In this document: positions 58,990 through 64,000 of the stretch, piece by piece | Layout of the letters: each line of letters starts with the position of its first letter | Numbering within the stretch: position 1 is the first letter of the stretch | NCBI GenBank assembly: GCA_023653785.1 | Contig: JAMKCH010002923.1 | Location: 20,560 to 84,559 of the forward strand | DNA length: 64,000 bases | Direction of reading: 5' to 3' | Source of the DNA: Ophioderma brevispina | Taxonomy: Eukaryota > Echinodermata > Ophiuroidea > Amphilepidida > Ophiodermatidae | The notes under the pieces: generated by a model | What the model was told of the DNA's origin: nothing | Database searches by the model: none | The model's input: only the letters and a program-made list of their open reading frames with translations | Position numbers and translations under genes: made by a program

Positions 58990-59725
58990 AAATTGACCAC
59001 AGATGGGGCTCCGTAATCCGATGTGACTCCTTGTGCGGAAGACGTTGAAGACTCTTACGTTACCTATCTCCAGATGTCGCTGCACCTTTTGCTCTGTTTT
59101 GGTTCATCGAGGGTTGAAATGTGATTCTGCTACTACTCAAGATTCTCCACTTCGGACCTTGGTTGTTGGCCGCAAAGCCTTATAGCACAACAGGTAGTGG
59201 AGCCTATCATTCCTGTTACAACAGACTTAAGACAGCCTATTGATAAGGTTCAGAAGTCTATTTGGACACTGATTATCATAAAAGACTCCCCTTCTCAGAT
59301 GAATTCCTGAGTCTTTCCCTTCAGTTGAGGACGATAATGATTCTTTTCTGTACCTTTGGTCTCCTAGACCTTGCGTATAATGATGCTGAGGAAAGACGTT
59401 ATGCATCCAGACCATCCCTCCATTTGCGTGTTGAAGGCGTTCTTCTAAGAAACCTAAGGAACCCATTTCCAATAAGTTTATTCCTAGAATGAGGGCAAAA
59501 CGCCGATCTCCGCCCATGTGGAACAGATCGCTCGTATGGAATGAAACTTCAATGTAGCTGTGTCTCGTTAGCCACCTATGACGGAGTCATATTGAGCCTA
59601 ATGTTATCTGTATAATGAAGCTATTGAGAGATGCCTTTATACTATGAGAGATCTTCACGTTTCTACTGAGCCTTTTACAAACATTGCTTATAACCAGCAA
59701 TAAGAGAGTAAGGCACATAATTGTA
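58990..59725 (-). repeat. Inverted pair, arm 2 (retroelement segment)
   Basis: Reverse-complement relative of 56.29-57.05 kb. The minus frame reads GSLGFLEERLQHANGG, LGDQRYRKESLSSSTEGKDS, GIHLRRGVFY (59300-59510) and KVQRHLEIGNV (about 59050-59085). On the DNA level, GATAAGGTTCAGAAGTCTAT pairs with the ATAGACTTCTGAACCTTATC of arm 1. Confidence 0.65.
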
Positions 59726-61659
59726 GTGGGGAATGTGGAGAGGCTTCTAGGAAGAACTGGGGAAGGAAAGGGGGAAAGGGGAAAGTGAATAAGGGGGGAT
59801 TGTGGCGGGTCAAAGAGAGAGGGGACCGTGAATTTGTGGAGGTGAAAGAAAGAAAAAGGAGGCGGGCGGCTAGGGGATGAGAGCGAAGGGGAAGAAGTTT
59901 GAGTAGGGGGGAAGTGGGATATGGGTGGGGATGTCGTATGAAATTAGAAAAGGGGGAGACTCCGCCCCAGCATGAGACAAGGATGGCTTGTTCGGTGGTG
60001 GAAAAGGAAGGGGCAGTGTAGTGGGGGGGAGGGGGGTGATAATTAGTGGAGGTAAGTTGTTAGAGAGGAGGGTGGAATTGGGGGTATGGCGCGGGGGAAT
60101 GACTATTTGAATAGACTGAGTCATCACCACGGACAGATGCACGGCCGTCCGGAGGGTAGAGCCGACTCTGGAATAATCATCTTTCTCATTTACTATCTCT
60201 ATATCATCGTCACGCAAACCACACATCTATTACAAATCACCGATTCCCGAGTACCACCGGTATCCCTTATCCAATAACTCGATCATCATCAATAGGGTTT
60301 TACAACGGTCGTTGAGTTTCACTCGCCGCGAAAAACACGGAAGTTCGCCCTCATCTCATATCCTACACACCATCTGTAGAGCCACGGGCGCCGTGGACTG
60401 AAGTTGTTTAACTCTCCCTCCATGTAATAAGTGCCAGCCTGATGGGTTAGGTTAATTGTGCATCATCACTGAACTGAGGCAGAAGTTCTTCCCGTTGATT
60501 AGTCTGCAAGGTCGTCGGATCAATTGAATGAATAGAGCCGTCAAAAACCATGGCTGGATGCTTTAGACTTTATAAGGAGGCGTGCACGTCGGACTTACGC
60601 ACCGTGAAAATCTTCCAATGACATTGTGATGGAAGGGGTGGGATTGACCCAGCCATCGTAAATAATCACTTATCCCCCTGGGTTAACTTCAATAACTGGC
60701 CCCTTTATCTTGACTAACTGCAGGATTGGCTGGACGGAGTTAGCCCTAAAAATCTGACAGCCTCCGTGGCCACCGGCGTAAACATCGCCTGGAGACTAGA
60801 TTCAAGGTAGAACTTGTACTCTTGAACTTCTTAGGTTGAGAGAGTCGGGTTAAGACTTCACCGGTGAACGACACGGAGGGAGATGCCCCGAACGGAGAAG
60901 GTATAGTCTTAGCCTTAGCCCTATGTCTTCTTAAATTTCCTCTCCTATACTACATCCATTCATCAAGTACTTCTGAATTTTCAATTCTGACCACCTTTTG
61001 TGAATGTTACAAGGATATTCTTGTACACTTTTTACATTCACACATCGCTCATGCGGATCTTTGTCCTTTCTTCGAAGGACGCCTTGCATCTGAACTCTTC
61101 GTATCACTCCGGTGTCGACGGTGGATTCATAGTTGCTGCAACATCAAGAATAAAAACGCATCTGATATAAATATTTTAGTCGAAGTGATTAACCCTGCGC
61201 CGAGACGAGAAATCCAAGGGTGGCACAGACTCAGGCCAGGAGACAAGACGGACGACAGAAGAACAGGGCACCTCCCCCAAAAAAAAATTTAAGAGAGAAA
61301 TGTTTGAGATTCATCGGCATACGCAGGTAGAACATGAAGACATAAGACATGCGGCACCGCGAGGCTCTCACCAAGGGAAAACAATGAAACTAATGCAAGG
61401 GAGCAGACACGTCACAGGGACACACATATCCCCATATTCCCTGGCGGTCTAAGTGTGAACTTACGTTATGGGGGAGCTAAACCTGGCCTAAGGATAAGCC
61501 CACTTAATACCCGCTAGACGAGCGCGTAGTAAATCATAGGCCTGAGGCTCGCGGGGCAAACCATGTCATGGGATAACACATATAAATATATCTGATCCTT
61601 TATGTCACAGCGTCCAATTCTGAACTGCGGATTCTGAACCTCCGATCGTCGATCTTGAA

Positions 61660-61707
<48 letters not shown>

Positions 61708-61860
61708 CAAAAAAAAAAAAAAAAAAGGAAAAAAAAAAAAAAAAAAAAAAAACATCTTCCAACTTTCCGATCAGCCATAGAATAAGGATACTATACTTAT
61801 ATCAGATATGAACTATAGATCTTAGTCTCCAATAAAATGGTGATGGGGAAAATTATGTGT
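59726..61860. other. No gene recognised; purine tract and long poly-A
   Basis: 59745-60080 is strongly G/A-rich. 60080-61660 has even base composition, no repeat and no motif. 61667-61752 is nearly pure A with a few G/C, too long for a retrotransposon tail alone and possibly an assembly join. Confidence 0.45.
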
Positions 61861-61879
61861 TTAAATCCCAGTAAAAAAT

Positions 61880-62068
61880 TAACATGGCCGCCCCTACCTG
61901 AACCCAAAAAGAGCAAGATTCTGGTCGACAGTGACGTCCTATGGTTGGGCGTAACCGATGAAGCGTGGGACCGCTACTAGGCGTGGCGCCACCAATTTTT
62001 AATGTGGGCAGTAGGGGTTGTCTGATGCTTTTTGAGCACAAAAGCACTAGTTGGATCATTTCGTAATG
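61880..62068. mobile_element. 245-bp TIR element (MITE T1), copy 2, truncated and inverted
   Basis: The reverse complement reads ATGATCCAACTAGTGC, TTTTGTGCTCAAAAAGCATC, AGAC, CTACTGCCCACATTAAAAAT, GCGCCACGCCTAG, ACGCCCAACCATA and GACCAGAATC, the same order as 50290-50450. The far terminus is missing. Confidence 0.65.
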
Positions 62069-62079
62069 TATAGAAATGC

Positions 62080-62920
62080 ATACATAAGAAAATAAAAAAC
62101 ACAAAATCGTACCACTTGTTTTATTTACATGTTTTATTGTCATTATTGCGACAGGATATCTAACCTTGTCTGAAAGGCTGATCATTGGCGTTGCCTACTA
62201 GTGGGTACGCCAAAGCCAACGGATGTTTACACGGCATCGTAACAGTTACAGCCCCAAGAGAACAGATTTCAAATCACTAAATAAGGATCTAAATCCTTTT
62301 AAAAAACAAGAAATTCTATTACACAAGCTTGTGTCATGAAAGCTGCAAAGATGTGCAAAATTTGGAAGCTGGGAATGGCCAATCAAGCTTGAGCAAAAAC
62401 TTCCGGGTTTGGAATGGTGTTTCTAGATGAGTCACACACGGAATTTTAATTAAAAATTTGTTTGGTTTGAAAAAAAGTCTGTATGTGTTATTTATTTACA
62501 TTTTCTTTTTCATTTTCCTTTTTTCGATTTTGTTGATGCTCATATCGGTCCATTCAGAGTGTACTTTGATGGCACAATTGATGTTTGACCGCGTAGAACT
62601 TATGTGGCATCGGGCTCGGTATCGGGCCGAAAACTTTTGATGTCGCATTTTAATCATGGTCATGGTGGAACAGCTATGAATATTCGTTGTAGCTCAGAAT
62701 ATCCCCCCAGAAAACGAACCCAATAAAGGCTGTGGGAAGCCCTTCTTTCCATGGCAAGTCATTTATATTGGCTAGTTAAACGGAAAAAATAGGTGGTTAA
62801 CTAAAAAAAGAGAGAGAAATTTAAAAAAAAAATACACCATGAAAAATACATCATGAAGTTCATGAAAGCAAGACTGTCTGCCACTAGCCAAGCACACATG
62901 ACTGCACTCAAATTGCAGGT
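62080..62920. other. No recognisable feature
   Basis: AT-rich DNA; short open frames only. Confidence 0.45.
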
Positions 62921-62927
62921 TTAGCAC

Positions 62928-63085
62928 AGGAGTTTCCGTAACCTGACCCATCTGACACACTTTTTTTCCCAACACACTTTTCTAAAGCACATGTTTATTC
63001 TGTTAAGGTTTCTGAATTCATAAGTGTGTCAGAAAAAAAAAAGTGTGTCAGGTGGGTCAGGTTACGGAAACTCCCGTTTAGCACC
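62928..63085. mobile_element. MITE M1, complete copy
   Basis: Long terminal inverted repeats: GGAGTTTCCGTAACCTGACC then CATCTGACACAC near 62930-62961, and GTGTGTCAGGTGGGTCAGGT then TACGGAAACTCC ending near 63077. Interior CACATGTTTATTCTGTTAAG and TTCTGAATTCATAAG. About 155 bp, non-coding. Confidence 0.75.
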
Positions 63086-63339
63086 ATCAACTACAGAAAA
63101 TGGCCAATTACAAAAAAGGTCTATAATGAGCAATTTATAGATCTGATTAGATTTCTCTGAACTCACCTCCAAAACAGCAGGCAAATCTCTTCCACCCCGC
63201 TCATGGATGGCTGTCACAATAGTACCAGGACTGTGTGTGGTAAGAATAAAATAAAAATTAAGGTTTTTAATCATTTGCACATTTTTACTCATTTTCATAT
63301 GCAAAACCAATCAGCCAAAAGTAAAAAAACAAACCAAAA

Positions 63340-63392
63340 AATTTTTTTTTTTTTTTTTTTTCAAAAAAAAAAAACAAAAAAAAAAAAAACAC
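63340..63392. repeat. Poly-T / poly-A tracts
   Basis: About 21 T followed by A-rich runs; simple sequence able to form a hairpin. Confidence 0.9.
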
Positions 63393-63478
63393 TGATATAC
63401 TCGTCAGTCATTTCAGTTCCACAAAGAGTTTGTAGATCCAGATCATATCATCATATTATATGCAATTATAATCGCTAA

Positions 63479-63631
63479 CAGAATTTCTCAGGCAAGATTG
63501 GGGTATGCGCAGTGTGACATGCACCAACCCTGAAGTTCTTGACATGCGTCACACGTTTTGTAATTGGTCGGGATACCGCGATTTAATTTGAATAATACAT
63601 TGCGTGCGTTTGGCTTGCCTGAGAAATTCTG
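63479..63631. mobile_element. 153-bp TIR element (MITE M2)
   Basis: Perfect 18-bp terminal inverted repeats CAGAATTTCTCAGGCAAG at 63479-63496 and 63614-63631 (complement). The interior is non-coding with several CpG. No obvious target-site duplication next to it. Confidence 0.75.
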
Positions 63632-64000
63632 ACAGTGATTATACATGGGGGACAGCTGTTTGAAAGTCTCATTTATCATGATATAACCAGAAGTAAACAA
63701 AAAATATCAATGGTGACACAGTTTTGATAACTGATTTGGATTATTTATTCTATTGACTTCATTCTATGTAAATTTTATGGAATTTCATTTGGGGCAAGTA
63801 AAACATTTCTTAAAAATCTAGTTTTACACGTCTTTCTATGGAAAATGGGCATATAGAGGGCACTATAACATGCAAATCATGACATTTCTAGGCCTATATG
63901 GTAAGATTCCTGCCATGGATTTTTCCATTTTTTTGTAGAGGCAATAGCTCTTGTAGGTTCCTTCCTATATCAGTTGTCAAACAGTGTTGCCACTGCTAAA
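63632..64000. other. No recognisable feature
   Basis: AT-rich DNA, no motif or repeat supported. Confidence 0.5.

Noticed and set aside
58644..59000. 118-codon minus-strand frame of Phe/Pro/Leu/Ser
   Set aside because: Produced by the G/A-rich tract on the plus strand.
61514..61762. Poly-Phe minus-strand frame
   Set aside because: Translation of the poly-A run at 61667-61752.
1..64000. CRISPR arrays, prokaryotic operons, rRNA genes
   Set aside because: No spacer-separated identical short repeats, no closely packed same-strand genes, and no stretch resembling conserved rRNA cores; the tandem repeats seen are satellites or element monomers.

Overview
The window reads as repeat-rich nuclear DNA of an animal, most likely a marine invertebrate. 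It is AT-rich, has no bacterial operons or ribosome-binding sites, contains tRNA-derived SINEs, several clades of non-LTR retrotransposons, a DIRS/Ngaro-like element, foldback DNA elements and microsatellites, and its only credible host gene is split by GT-AG introns. The density of death-domain genes, SINEs and DIRS elements would fit a deuterostome such as a hemichordate, cephalochordate or echinoderm, but the sequence alone does not fix the species.

Region 0-16.5 kb. The main host gene is on the minus strand. Two 3' exons (5852-5964 and 6202-6296) join in phase to give a Death domain. Three further exons (8463-8587, 12980-13059, 13668-13788) join in phase with each other and supply an acidic helix running into a leucine-zipper coiled coil. 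The introns and flanks are full of foldback elements (about 2.08-2.97, 4.35-5.19, 6.75-6.99, 7.37-7.93, 9.40-10.17 and 10.43-11.06 kb) and two tRNA-derived SINEs. Diverged related segments of about 1.1 kb lie at the window start and at 14.2-15.3 kb.

Region 16.5-28.1 kb is a stack of decayed retrotransposons. An L2/CR1-like reverse transcriptase (RT) at 17.27-20.73 kb is split by a second, 5'-truncated RT element ending in a (GATA)n tail. The host element resumes exactly at its active-site box. A 6-kb stretch at 21.4-27.4 kb holds tandem GAT-rich repeats of about 0.5-0.65 kb followed by a CR1/Jockey-group endonuclease-RT. It is flanked on both sides by minus-strand fragments of a third RT family.

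Region 28-50 kb holds two inverted arrays of a 160-bp 'AATGGCGGCCATTTTG' tandem repeat (30.1-30.7 and 34.0-34.6 kb). Between them is an unrecognised decayed coding region. Further on are SINEs that share one central domain under different tRNA heads, retroelement fragments, foldback/MITE elements and a GC-rich candidate exon near 45.7-46.1 kb.

Region 50-62 kb is a DIRS/Ngaro-type retroelement region on the minus strand. The RT and RNase H-side sequence is readable with many frameshifts. Two 860-bp repeats follow in tandem, then a 0.75-kb inverted pair of one retroelement segment, and two oppositely oriented copies of a 245-bp TIR element bracket the block. The stretch 57.3-61.8 kb looks compositionally foreign. 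The last 2 kb hold two small TIR elements.

No intact transposase or reverse transcriptase is present. Coordinates of repeat edges are approximate unless a motif is given.
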